Assembly (NCBI GenBank): GCA_030374805.1
Contig: JARGSG010000004.1
Coordinates: 186,001-250,000 of the forward strand
Source: Gracilaria gracilis
Taxonomy: Eukaryota; Rhodophyta; Florideophyceae; Gracilariales; Gracilariaceae
Length of the DNA: 64,000 bases
Reading direction: 5' to 3'
The number at the start of each line of letters is the position of its first letter. The stretch's first letter is position 1. Position numbers and translations under genes: made by a program. The notes under the pieces were generated by a model that was not told where the DNA came from, made no database searches, and saw only the letters and a program-made list of their open reading frames with translations. This document shows, in pieces, positions 8,574-18,216 of the stretch.

Positions 8574-9716
8574 TCACGACAAGGCCGCCATCGACTTGGC
8601 ACGCTGAGGCACGGGTTGTAGCGCCGATGGCGAGCCATCGGCCTCCCTCTTCCTCTTGCACCGCGACTCTCCACGCACACCATCGTGTTGTGACACAGGT
8701 GACGCCACCTCGCTCACGCTGCCGCACGCGCGCGACTGATGGGCCGCCGTTGCGGCGGCGGCGGCAGCAGCCGCCGCCTCGGCGCTCTCCGAAGCGGCGG
8801 CGGCAGCGACGGCGGCCGTCGAGCGCTCCGCAGCGGCGGCGGGCGGGCAGCGTGCATGAGTGGACAGTTGCGAAATCTGTCTCCGAATGGTGGTATTGAA
8901 GCGGTTCTTGGTGGCATTATCCGTGCGTCCCTTGAGCAGCTTTGCGATTTCACTCCAGCGATTGCCCAGTCTGGCGTGCGCGTCCATGACGATACGGTCC
9001 TCCTCGAGGGTCCAGGCGCGCTTTGTGAGGTGCGGCGCCAATTGGTTGAGCCAGCGTTCGCGCGCCTGCTTGCCGGTGCGCCCTGCAATGTGCGACGCAA
9101 TGAGCGTCCATCGGCGCGCGCCCAGCTTGTTGACGAGCTCGGTGAGGATCTTGTCCTCCTCCGGGCGCCACGGGCCCTTGACGCGGCGCGGCGGCGGCTG
9201 CGACAGCAGCGGCGCGCCCACCATCTGCGCGGCGATGGGCAGCGGCGTGAGCGGCACGTGCAGCAACGACTGGCGCTGCGCCAGCAGCGAGGGCGCGTAC
9301 GTGACGGCCGAGTGCGCGTGGTGCAGCGCGGCGGCGGCGGCGGCTGCGGCTGCGGCGGCGCCAAACTCGGCGGGCATGACGGAGGCCGGCGGCGGTGGCG
9401 GCGGCGGCGCGAAGGGCAGCGGCAGCAGCGGGGCGCTTGGGGCGTAATGCGAGTAGAGCGCGAGCGGCTGCGGCGGGAGGTGCGAGTCGGCAAAGTGCGG
9501 CGGCGGGGCGGCGTAGCGCGCCACCATGGGGGCGGAGAGCGGGACGTTGTGCACGGCGTGGGCGCGCGACGCGTGTAGGTGCGATGGGCGGTTGTGCGAC
9601 GCGGCGAGACAGAGGAGGTGCAGCGCGTCGTCGGGCGACGACGGCGCGGGCGACGGGGTGACGGGCGAGCCCAGGCGCGCGGATGGCGGCGGCGACGAAC
9701 GTTTATGCTGCAACAT
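8574..9716 (-). CDS. R2R3-MYB transcription factor
   Basis: The 380-residue protein carries two MYB repeats at about residues 178-280. R2 has [11 protein letters not shown] with [23 protein letters not shown]3 has [15 protein letters not shown] with [22 protein letters not shown]. Tryptophans are regularly spaced and the recognition helices are of the plant/animal R2R3 type. The flanks are low complexity: a Pro/Ala/His-rich N-terminus, a poly-Ala run, then a poly-Ala and Ser-rich C-terminus with a basic CKRKREAD cluster that could be a nuclear signal. The ATG at 9716 is followed by TTGCAG after a run of eight Cs, so a splice acceptor right there is possible and the true N-terminus may lie in an upstream exon. 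It binds DNA in the nucleus; targets unknown. Confidence 0.85.
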   Translation of the reverse strand: MLQHKRSSPPPSARLGSPVTPSPAPSSPDDALHLLCLAASHNRPSHLHASRAHAVHNVPLSAPMVARYAAPPPHFADSHLPPQPLALYSHYAPSAPLLPLPFAPPPPPPPASVMPAEFGAAAAAAAAAAALHHAHSAVTYAPSLLAQRQSLLHVPLTPLPIAAQMVGAPLLSQPPPRRVKGPWRPEEDKILTELVNKLGARRWTLIASHIAGRTGKQARERWLNQLAPHLTKRAWTLEEDRIVMDAHARLGNRWSEIAKLLKGRTDNATKNRFNTTIRRQISQLSTHARCPPAAAAERSTAAVAAAAASESAEAAAAAAAAATAAHQSRACGSVSEVASPVSQHDGVRGESRCKRKREADGSPSALQPVPQRAKSMAALS

Positions 9717-10929
9717 GGGGGGGGAAGGGGGCGGCGGGTAGGGCGGCGGGTAGGGCGGCGCGGCGGAGGTACGGCAACGGGCGAACGGCCGGGTGGAGAG
9801 GAGCAGAAGCAGGTTTAAGAAGGACGGGCGTCCGAGGGGGAGCTGTCACGTGTGTGTGCGGTACATATCTCGCGCCAATCTCGGGCTGCACGCGCGCGCG
9901 GCGCTTTGCGCGCGCGCGCAGTGGCACGTTGGCGGGCGACGAGCAGCGCCGTTGAGCACACTTGGCGCGCGCGCAGTGGCGGCTGCAAAAATGCACGCGC
10001 GATTCGGCGCCGATCACGCGCGATCTCCCGCCGTTGCGCAATTCGCGCTGCGAGTCGCAGCGCGCGAGCGTGCCCGTGGCGCGCGTGCAGCGGCGCATCG
10101 ATGACGGCGGCGGCGCGCTGCGAACCGCCACCAGCCCAGCAGCTGCACGCGCTCACTTTTTGTCGTTGTTGTTGTTGTTGTTGTTGTTGCTGCGAATGTT
10201 GGGACGCCGCCGCCAACAAGCTGCTACACTTACCGTTGGTAACTTGTAAATGCGCACAGCTTGTTGTTGTTGTTGTTGTTGGGGCGCCAGTGATTGAGCC
10301 ACAAGGCGTATCATAGCTGCTCGCACTCGAGCGAGAAAGCGGGCGGCGTTGGTGCTCGAGACTGTCGGTGCTCGACGACGACGCGCCGAAAAGTGACGGC
10401 GCAGCTGGCTGCGCAGCGCGAACAACGGTGGCACGTGGTGGTGACATGCACGGCGCCACCAGTACACGTGGACACGCGGCCACGGCGGCTGCGGCGGCTG
10501 CGGTGGAGCGGCGCAGCGGCGCAGCGGCGCGGCGAGCGCTGCTGCGGCGTGCGGCGTGGGCGCGGCGCACGCGATACGTAAAGCTGCGGCACAGCGGCGG
10601 CAGCGCGGCGGGTGCGCGACGTGAGTGGCACAGCGCTGCCACGTGCGGCGGCGCGCCGCGCGCAGTGCCGCGCGCACGCGCGCGCGCGCGCGCAGCGCCG
10701 TGCGCACGCCGATACCTTAAATCAACGCCGCGCGCTGACGTGCCGCGGCTGCCGCCCGCTGCTGTCGCCCGCCGCTGCTGCCGCTGCCGCTGCTGCTGCT
10801 GCTGCTGCTGCGCCGCGCATATCAAGCTGTTGCTGCTCCGCGCTGCCGCGGCTGCCGCCGCACCCCCCGCCGCCGCCGCGCCCGCCGCCGGCGGCGCGCC
10901 CCGCGCCCGTGCCCGCGCCGCGCGCGCGC
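9717..10929. other. GC-rich intergenic region with triplet repeats
   Basis: Apart from the candidate exon, this stretch between the diverging MYB and CDK-inhibitor genes holds low-complexity DNA: GTT/TTG triplet runs near 10157-10190 and 10258-10282, alternating GC tracts near 9890-9925 and 10675-10695, and a CTG run near 10790-10812. Long frames on both strands are Arg/Ala/Gln-rich artefacts of these repeats. Confidence 0.6.
10236..10446 (-). CDS. Candidate exon ending in a strong splice donor
   Basis: On the minus strand an ATG at 10446 opens a Ser/Thr-rich frame of about 70 codons that runs into AACG|GTAAGTG, a consensus donor, at about 10235. It could be a first exon of the MYB gene or a separate small gene. 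Joining it to the TTGCAG acceptor at the MYB start breaks the frame, so the partner exon is not identified. The donor overlaps a copy of the TACC-NNN-GGTA motif at 10231-10241. Confidence 0.25.
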
Positions 10930-11466
10930 ATGGCGCGAGCGGAGGAGGAGGGCTTGAAAGAGGGCGCGCAGCTGCTGGCGGTGAACGACGCGCGCGTGCA
11001 CGCGCGCCACCACCAGCTCCAAGCGCGGGCAGGGGGCGGCGCGGCGCTGCTTCGCGTGTGGCCGCGCTGCCATGGCGACCGCGTGGCGCGCCCCACCAAG
11101 CGCACGCCGTGCCGGCTGCGGCTGCGTCGGCGGCGCGCGCTCATTCAGCCGAGACGATTGGACTTTTCTAGCTGCTGCGACGACGACGACGACGGCGGCG
11201 GCGCCGGCGCCGCCGGGCGCGAGGCGCGCCAAGGCGAGGCGCGAGAGCGCGGAGAGGGCAGCGAACGTGATGAGGCGGTTGCGGACGAGGAGCGCGGCGA
11301 GGCGATCGAGGCGCAGCAACGGCGCGAGGCCGGCGGCACCGATGAACATATCGAGGCGTTGAGACGCGTGGTGATGAGCGATACCAGACAACGCTTCTTG
11401 GAGCGGTGGAACTTTGACATTGTGACGGGGCCCACCAGCGGCAAGTACAAGTGGACTTTGCTATGA
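10930..11466 (+). CDS. Cyclin-dependent kinase inhibitor (KRP/CIP-KIP type)
   Basis: The last 30 residues of this 178-residue protein form the CDI signature: DTRQRFLERWNFDIV followed by SGKYKWTLL, matching the cyclin/CDK-binding motif (RF-x-E-K-Y-N-F-D, G-R-Y-E-W) of plant KRP and animal p27 proteins. In plant KRPs this motif is also at the extreme C-terminus. The rest is charged low complexity: Arg/His-rich N-terminus, an Asp run and Gly/Ala stretch, then Glu/Arg-rich helix. These inhibitors bind cyclin D or A-CDK in the nucleus and restrain S-phase entry. The start is the first in-frame ATG after a repetitive GC-rich leader, so an upstream exon cannot be excluded. Confidence 0.8.
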   Translation: MARAEEEGLKEGAQLLAVNDARVHARHHQLQARAGGGAALLRVWPRCHGDRVARPTKRTPCRLRLRRRRALIQPRRLDFSSCCDDDDDGGGAGAAGREARQGEARERGEGSERDEAVADEERGEAIEAQQRREAGGTDEHIEALRRVVMSDTRQRFLERWNFDIVTGPTSGKYKWTLL

Positions 11467-12492
11467 ATATTTCATTTGTGTGTTGTTATTGTATTGTTGT
11501 TGATGTTGTTGTTGTTGTTGCTGTTGTTTGTGTTTGTAAAAAGTGATTTTGTTTTGCGAGCGGCGGTGCGGCGACGATGTGGCGTATTACGCGCGCACGC
11601 TCATACTGCGGCGGCGGCGGCACAGACGCGCGGCTGCGACGCAAAACGGCTGACTTGTAACGGCGCCGTTGGCGCGTTGGCGCGCTATTACCATCGCACT
11701 TGGGCGTGCAGCTTCCACCGGGTGGCGGCAGCCCGTACTGTATCTAACGCTATCTGCTGTAGGACGTGCGTCTTGGACTTGGCACACACACACACACACA
11801 CGGCAGTTGTGCAAACTGCGTTAATAGCAACTGCATTACATCGTTCCAAGCAAGCAGTCTCTCCCTATCGCTAATATCATATCTACAGCTGCGTAGCAGA
11901 TACGAGCCATCGCTTACCTTCTCACGTTGGCTCGTTTGGCTGCGCGCTATAACTGTTGCATACGCACGCACGCGCGCGTGCAGCGCTGACGTAACTGTTT
12001 TATCATAGCTGCTCTAAGCTGATGCGGCGCGCCAAGCGGCGGCGGGCGGCAGCCGGCGCGCGAGTAGTAGCAGCAGTAGTAGCTACGAAGGTAGCTACAG
12101 TAGTAAGCTCGCTGTATAGTGGCGCATGTACAGCGCAACGGCGCGCGTTCCACCAGCGCGCCCGTTACCCGTGCGCGCGCGCGCGCAGCGCGGTGGAAGC
12201 GTGTGCCACGCCGCGCGCACGCTTCGCGCGCACCGCCGCCGCCGCCGCCGCCTGCCGCCTGCCGCCGCCGCAGCCGCAGCCGGCGGCGCGCGTGGCGTTG
12301 CGCTCCGGCGGGCACTCAAACGCACGGCGCGCCGCGCGCTGTATTCAAAGGAAAGCGTCTTCGGCGCCCCCACCGCGCGCTTACAGTGGCCAGCTTACAC
12401 GACGCTGTTCTTTTTTTGCGCATTGCGCAGGCCGCATTCAACGCACTCCGCCGGCGCGGTTGCGGCACTCGCAACGCCACGAGTCGCGCAGG
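11467..12492. other. Intergenic region with simple repeats
   Basis: No convincing gene is seen. There are GTT-type triplet repeats at about 11495-11530 and an AC dinucleotide run at 11782-11801. A symmetrical GTAGCTAC-GAAG-GTAGCTAC element lies at about 12079-12098. Many open frames over 12000-12500 are Arg/Ala-rich and overlap one another in all frames, as expected of GC-rich noncoding DNA. Confidence 0.5.
12083..12094. promoter_or_regulatory. Palindromic motif CTACGAAGGTAG
   Basis: This copy is embedded in a longer inverted repeat, GTAGCTAC on one side and GTAGCTAC on the other of a GAAG core. Its role is unknown. Confidence 0.4.
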
Positions 12493-12494
12493 TA

Positions 12495-12517
12495 CACCCA
12501 GTAACTGCAAATAGTGT
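12495..12517 (+). repeat. Left terminal inverted repeat of the transposon
   Basis: It begins CACCCAGTAACTGCAAATAG and is identical to the reverse complement of the right end for 23 bases. The flanking TA is the target duplication. Confidence 0.9.
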
Positions 12518-12738
12518 AGGTGTTTATATAGTGTCATAACAAAAATAGTGTGGGTGTAAGTGACCCACACTATTAATGGTACCAAGGAATCGTTCCGTAG
12601 ACTAAATTAGTGTGGGTAGCAGTGAAATTTTGCGCGGGAAAGCAACTTGACGACAGTTCTGTTTGAAACAAAACCTCTCCACCTCTCAAGATCTTCGATC
12701 AGGAACAACATCTCTCACCATCAGCATTGCCTCACTTC

Positions 12739-14406
12739 ATGACAGTCCCTCTCTCGGGCTCTCCCATCGTTGCTGCATTCCAGCGCGCAGCTGGAAACAC
12801 AGCCCATCAGATTCTGGCGTCCGCATGCCCACCTGCCGCTCATGCACAAGCCACACCATCTCCAACACCATCCGACAACCAACAAGTTGTATTGAACAGC
12901 ACAAGCACAGAAAATGCAGGTCCAACAAAACCCAAGACCTCCCGAACAGCACAGAACGTGCTAACAATTGCTGATCGCACCAAAATCGCATCATGGATGA
13001 CGATACATCCAAGTTCTCATGGCACAAAAAATATTGCATCAAAGACAGTATCCCAGTTTTTTCACTTCTTTCGTAGCAGTACGAACGCAAATCTACAGAA
13101 GGCGACTCGTATTTGGAACGCTCGTGCACAATATGTTGATGACCAACGAGACTCAAAAACAAAAGGTTCGGGTACAGAAATCACGCGTTGCAATTTCAAT
13201 GGACTTAAGCGTGTGAACATGAAGGCAAGATCAGAACGTGGACGAAAGACCAGAGTGTGGGTTAGAGAGTTACAGTTGGATATGGTTGATGAATTTCATC
13301 GACTTAGGAAGTTGGGGGTCAAATTCAATTGGAAAACTCTCCATTTCATGGCTTTGAAGCTCATCTGTGACTCGACGAAGCCAAGCTATCACAAATTTTT
13401 GATAGACAGCGCAACGAATAAGGTAATTTCTCAGTGTATCAACCGCCGTTGGATATAATCTTTCACTGATCGATATCGCATTGTTAGCCGAGCACGTACG
13501 GGGAAACATCTTCTATCTCCAGAGAAGCAGTCCTACATCGAGAAAACCGTCGCATTTCACCTTGGTCAAGTGGCAAGAGCATTTCGAAAGGGTGCCTGGG
13601 ATGATTGTGATGTTGAAAACGCCGACGAAACGCCCTTTTTTATCAACATGGACAACGGGCGGACGCTTGGGTTCTGTGGGGAGAAAGAAGTTAACTATTC
13701 CGATGTAGTTTCAGGCGGAGAGGGAATGACGATGGTCGTACGAATAAGTGGAGGAGCCCAAGCACGCATTGAGCCAGTGTTCATGGTCTTTCAAAACAAA
13801 AACCGATCGTATCCGATAAGGGGAGTTCCAGACAGTGTGACTAATGTTTCGTACCGGACAGGGCCTAAGGGTTGGATGGACACAATTGTTATGCCACAGT
13901 GGCTAAACGAGAGAAAACTCATTGGGCCCCTTCCAAACCAAAGACGGAGAGTGCTCTTCGTAGACAACTGCAGCGGTCACAATTCAACACCAGGACTGGA
14001 AGCCGCTGCGCAGGGCATTAACACAGAGATTCGCTACTTTCCTCCGAATTGCACTGATCTTGTCCAACCAGCAGATTCTTTTATCATCCAGAAGATAAAG
14101 AGTGCTTGGAACGCACGCTGGGAAAAATATAAAATGGAGAAGGTCAAACAGCAGGCATGGTCAAACTCTGGAAAAGTGCTGAATCCGGGTAAGGGTTACT
14201 TCTTGCGGTTGGCTGCATTGGCGGTGCAAGACGTAAATCGCCAGCGAGACGGAGACGGATTGACCTACGCGCGCAAGGCCATGATTCGCACTGGACTATC
14301 GTTGAATCTCAACGGCCTCTGGGAGGAGCGTCAACTCTTTCCACGTCTTCAGGAGATCATCACCAAGCACCGAAGTCACTTTGATGGCCAAGCAGTTGTA
14401 GAATGA
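12739..14406 (+). pseudogene. pogo-type DDE transposase with one in-frame stop
   Basis: The frame runs 556 codons from ATG 12739 to the stop at 14404-14406, interrupted only by TAA at 13456-13458. The N-terminal half is basic and contains a KARSERGRKTRVW patch and a helix-turn-helix-like region. After the stop come YRIVSRARTGK and then the DDE_1 core: ENADETPFFINMD (first Asp), RRVLFVDNCSGHN (second Asp) and FPPNCTDLVQPADSFIIQKIK (third acidic position). Reading past the stop gives a natural sequence, and no intron with GT-AG ends restores the frame, so a single nonsense change is the simplest view. It would cut and paste the element at TA sites. Confidence 0.85.
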
Positions 14407-14573
14407 AACTTGAAATAATGGAACCGTCACCCACACTAATTACGTCGTAAACAAATAGTGTTGGTTACACTAATTTGGTATGAACCTCAATTAATGTCAT
14501 ACAAGTATTAGTGTAACCCACACTATTTCATGTTTCTTGTGTTCAAAAATTGCTTCGTCAAATAGTGTCAGTG

Positions 14574-14596
14574 ACACTATTTGCAGTTACTGGGTG
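14574..14596 (-). repeat. Right terminal inverted repeat of the transposon
   Basis: It reads ACACTATTTGCAGTTACTGG followed by GTG and ends at the TA duplication at 14597-14598. Confidence 0.9.
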
Positions 14597-14602
14597 TACA
14601 GT

Positions 14603-14848
14603 TTTCGTATGAGCTTCGCTCATAGAGTCGAAGTTCATTGCAATTGCGCAGTAGTGGAGGGACGGTTCACAAGCAATACAGGTTGGCACTAGAGGTCTAC
14701 CCGGGAGCTCTGCCTCTGAGCTCCTGGGTTATCGATGTGCCTTTATATAGGGATACTAGCCGACCTTTGGGCTAACTAGTGACGGACTACTAGCTGACAA
14801 TAGCCTACGTCTGTTAGCAATGGTGTACGTATCTGTACGACATCAACA
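14603..14848 (-). repeat. 3' LTR of the copia element
   Basis: It is identical to 19307-19552 except for one G/A difference near 14648. On the minus strand it begins TGTTGATGTCG and ends CGAAA rather than the usual CA. It contains a TATATAAA box. Confidence 0.9.
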
Positions 14849-14861
14849 CACCCCCCGTCGC
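14849..14861 (-). other. Polypurine tract of the copia element
   Basis: On the minus strand GACGGGGGGTG directly precedes the 3' LTR, the expected place for the plus-strand primer. Confidence 0.7.
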
Positions 14862-14900
14862 GCTAGTATACCTCAACAATCATATAACTTATTTCTGGCT

Positions 14901-15209
14901 CTACTGCCAGGTCTTGTGGTCGTGGCTCGTTCCTTGCGAAAGATCCACGTTCCAGAACCCGTTTTCCAACATGTTATTCAGATTCGTAGAGTGTCGAACG
15001 CTTCTCTTGGTAAGTAAGTCCGCCAAATTGATTGTACCAGGAATCAAAGATATCATGTCTAACTCACCCGATTCGAATGCATCTCTTATAATTGTCACCG
15101 TTTTCCTCAGACGAAACTCACGGCATTCGTGAAGAGTGGTGATCGTATCAAAGAGGGCTTTGGAGTCGACCAAGATGTGGTGAGGCATTTCTATATGCGG
15201 AAAATATAG
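14901..15209 (-). pseudogene. pol: copia pol part 4: RNase H C-terminus
   Basis: After the frameshift the RNase H domain resumes with ILVDSKALFDTITTLHE (catalytic Asp), then GTINLADLLTKR, the typical copia C-terminal motif. It ends shortly before the polypurine tract. Confidence 0.8.
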
Positions 15210-16981
15210 AGACCAATGTCTCCCTTCATATCAACACCACGGTCCTCGGCGTCTGCGCAGGCAAGGATTTCCGCGCCGAACGATGAGTATGTAACCCTCT
15301 TCTGTTTGGTACTAGACCAATGAATAGGATGGAAAAGAGGTTCCTCGTCGAATGCGGTGGTGAATCGTATACCGCTTATGATACCACTTTGTCCATATGC
15401 TGTATCCGAGGTGGCATGGGAAGCATCCGACAAGCTGACAAGCTTAGCATCCGATACTCCCAGTGGGCGGACAAACTTGATCCTCGGCTGTAGCTGGTTA
15501 ATTTCCTGTAACATCGCGTTAGCATCGACAAGATGCTTGACCCTGAGGTCTCCAAGCTCCTGTTGCATGCGCGACGTTACCAAAGATGCTTGGGGTAACA
15601 CGGCTGACCCAAGGTACATGAGTGTACCAGCCAGCGAGCGGTAATCGCTAACTTCACTCTTGTTAGCTCGCTCTTCTCGTTCACGTCTGCGCGCTCTTGA
15701 GAGCTCGATAGGTTTAAGACGTTGCATGTACGGCTCCATAGACACGGTTATGTTTCCTTCTTCGTCCTGGAGGATGTCGCATCCTGCGAATGTTAGCTTA
15801 TTCCCAAGCCGTATCTTGCCGACTTTGAATTCCTGCTGTAAACGTCGCATGAATGCAGTGATGCCGTTCTCGGTACCTCCAACAAGGAGGTCGTCCACGA
15901 TGTTGGCGATGATTAGGGTGATGTGACCGAGATTGTTCCGTTTTAAAAACAACTGATTCACCCCAAGTACTCTTTCGAGGTCCTCGCAGTTCAACATCCA
16001 TGATTCAATTCGCTTAGCCCATTGTCTGCCTGCTTCGACGATCCCATACGGAAGCTTCGTTAGCTTCCACAGCACACGGCGCTTCGTCTTGAATTCTGGA
16101 GCAGGACGGACGTATATCTCCCTTCGGATTGGTCCGCTTTGTAGGAACGCACCTTTTATGTCTGCAACGCCGAAGGAGAACCCGAGGCATAGGGCGGTAC
16201 TGATCAGGAGCCTGATGATTATCATATCCGCATTTGAACAATCCTTCCGGATTTCGTCCTTTTCGTCATCCCTATTTCGGTGTGTGACGAGGCGTGCCTT
16301 TAGTTTACGAAAGCCTTCTTCATCTTCCTTAACCTTGTACACGGTATGCGATGATATGACGTTAGCGTCGAGTGGTACGTCTTCTTCGAAAACTTCCTCA
16401 TACGCTTGCGTCCAGTTGTCGTTGTGTTCCTGACCAACTGCCTTCTTGAGTATCCATGGTGGAGCGAATTCTACCTCCCGTGCGGATACCTGTCGAGATC
16501 CGATCACGTCCTGTATTCCTTTGAGCACTTCCTGCTCCTTGGACTCCAGGTCGTGTCTCTCGTTCAAGATCGGTTCCTTTATCAGCTCGTCCGAGTAGCT
16601 CCCCATGTCCTTCATGACTCTTTCCCTGTGTAGGTTATTCGAGACCATCAAAGAAGCGGAGCTTTGTGCAATCGGTTCCTCGCCCGATTCGGAGTCCGTG
16701 GCAAGGGTGAGGTCAATGTAGTCCTCCATTAGCCCTTCTGAAAGCTCCCGAGCCAGCTCTGAGGTAGGACGCAGTCTGATGTCTTCGTATGCGATCTTCG
16801 ATATGCGCCCCCCTGGAGTACGTCGTACTTCTACGAGATGCTTATGTGGTTTGACGACCACCGCAGAGCGCCATTCGTCGGGCACGTTGTTTGCCGTAGT
16901 TTTGAAGTAGAAGAGTACCTCGTCGCCCGGTTTTATACAGGATTCGGATATGTCTGAATAGTCGCGGGCCTTCATTGCCCT
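15191..16981 (-). pseudogene. pol: copia pol part 3: reverse transcriptase and RNase H start
   Basis: This open stretch of nearly 600 codons starts with the integrase C-terminal GDDE-like region (KPGDEVLFYFK). It then has the copia RT: KLKARLVTHRN, a core with VADIKGAFLQSG, KLPYGIVEAGRQW, and the catalytic ANIVDDLLVGG (IVDD in place of the usual YVDD). The connection and early RNase H follow (YRSLAGTLMYLGS, SLSDASHATS, STKQKRVTYSSFGAEILA). A frameshift near 15195-15215 ends it; RNase H continues in the next frame. Confidence 0.85.
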
Positions 16982-17290
16982 TTAGAGCGCTCTGGTTGCG
17001 GCTTGTTGAGTGTACGCGTCCATTAGCTCTTTGGTCACGAGGCGTCTTGGTGCACCGAGGATAGATGGCGCGTATCCCTTTGCTAGCTCGAATGAGCTTA
17101 GAGCTTTGGATCCGGAGAAACAATTGGATAAGAAGGTTGCCCGGGACAGTAGAGTTCTGTCTGATCCAAGGGTTTTTTCCTTCTGCAACCTTTCCAATAT
17201 CCTCTTAATTGTACCATTCTTCCTTTCGACTATTCCGGTTTTATTGTGTCGCCGTACGGGCCTGGCCTTGAATTGTATGTCACGGTCCGG
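16982..17290 (-). pseudogene. pol: copia pol part 2: C-terminal integrase after frameshift
   Basis: This segment continues the integrase in another frame with VRRHNKTGIVERKNGTIKR, which holds the catalytic glutamate, and a following FLSNCFSGSKALSSFELAKG stretch. A TAG at 16982-16984 separates it from the reverse transcriptase, which is in the same frame. Confidence 0.75.
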
Positions 17291-18216
17291 ATAGGAACCT
17301 TCTTATTTCACGACAATTATACTCGTCATCGGCGGAAATTGCGTTCGGGGTACCATGCCTATTCAGCCATTCGGTTTCGATTAGAGATATGGCATTGCGA
17401 GCTTCCCGATTGGTCGCGATTGCGGTCTCTGAAAGGCCAGTACCACAGTCCACTATATGGAGTACCAGGTGCTTTGTGTCACGAATGGTACAGAACATGT
17501 AGTCCATTTGGATCTCCACATTGAACGCCTGGTTCACGTGTGATATGGAGATCTTCTTTGTGGGAAGAGGCAGACCGGATTCCGCACAAATCTGGCAATT
17601 CTTCGATGCGAGATACGCCTCCCGTCGGGTCTCCTCACTACACTTACCGGCTCTTTCACACAAGGCAATGATCTCATCTGGATGAGCGTGTGTGAGCCGA
17701 TGCAGTCTCTTAACCAAGGAGCGTGGTCTTGCATTCCGTACGGCTGCTGATAGGAGGTTTCCGATGGTTGGAGTTATTGAGATGTGAGCTCTCGCGTTAT
17801 ATCTTGTATCGGATTTGATGTATAGTTCGAGAACTCTTGGAGCAGTGTCGGTTGGACGATGGATAGTGATCGTGGCTGGCGTTGTAGAGAAGTTCGTTAT
17901 GCTGTGACGTTTCACGTCTAACCCTATTGTCAGGGGTGAGTCGTCATCGAACAGGTCAAATGTCATTTCCACGGTCTGGTTATTCATGTCCTGCAGTGGG
18001 AGGGTCCACGTAGCTGCGATCTTCTTGGGATTAACGCATTTATGTCCCCATCCACGGCGATATATGGCCCTTGGCTTATCCGGTTTGAAGTCGACTCCCA
18101 ACGCCTCGCATAATAGCATTGCTGAGATAATTCCTCCCGATGATATCGGGCTGCCCTCGTCCAGAATGGGATTCGGATCGGTATGGGGTGTACCGGAATC
18201 CCTTACTGAAAAAACT
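17280..18216 (-). CDS. pol: copia pol part 1: protease and N-terminal integrase
   Basis: The frame is -1 relative to gag and begins in the overlap with the gag end. It shows an aspartic protease motif RDSGTPHTD right at the start. A pre-integrase zinc-binding region follows (RLHRLTHAHPDEI with a downstream KNCQIC pair, an H-H-C-C arrangement). The integrase catalytic core then runs from QMDYMFCTIRD (first Asp) to NAISADDEYNC (second Asp). It ends at a stop caused by a one-base frameshift near 17285-17290; the third acidic residue is in the next frame. Confidence 0.75.

Larger units (their letters stand above)
12495..14596 (+). mobile_element. pogo-like (Tc1/mariner superfamily) DNA transposon
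   Basis: The 2102-base element is bounded by terminal inverted repeats beginning CACCCAGTAACTGCAAATAG, perfect for 23 bases, and flanked by a TA target duplication at 12493-12494 and 14597-14598. Both ends carry further copies of an ATTAGTGT or AATAGTGTGGGT unit in both orientations. It encodes one DDE transposase, broken by a single stop. GC content is much lower than that of the block to its left. Confidence 0.92.

Noticed and set aside
9815..10825. A 336-codon minus-strand frame upstream of the MYB gene
   Set aside because: Most of it is Arg/Ala/Gln from GC-rich and triplet repeats. Only the part ending at the GTAAGT donor was kept, as a weak exon candidate.
12005..12510. Several overlapping Arg/Ala-rich frames before the transposon
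   Set aside because: All frames on both strands are open because of GC bias; none shows a domain or preferred codon pattern.
13423..13487. An intron that would remove the stop inside the transposase
   Set aside because: The only GT-AG pair spanning the stop is 65 bases long, which breaks the frame; the downstream residues read naturally in the original frame right after the stop.
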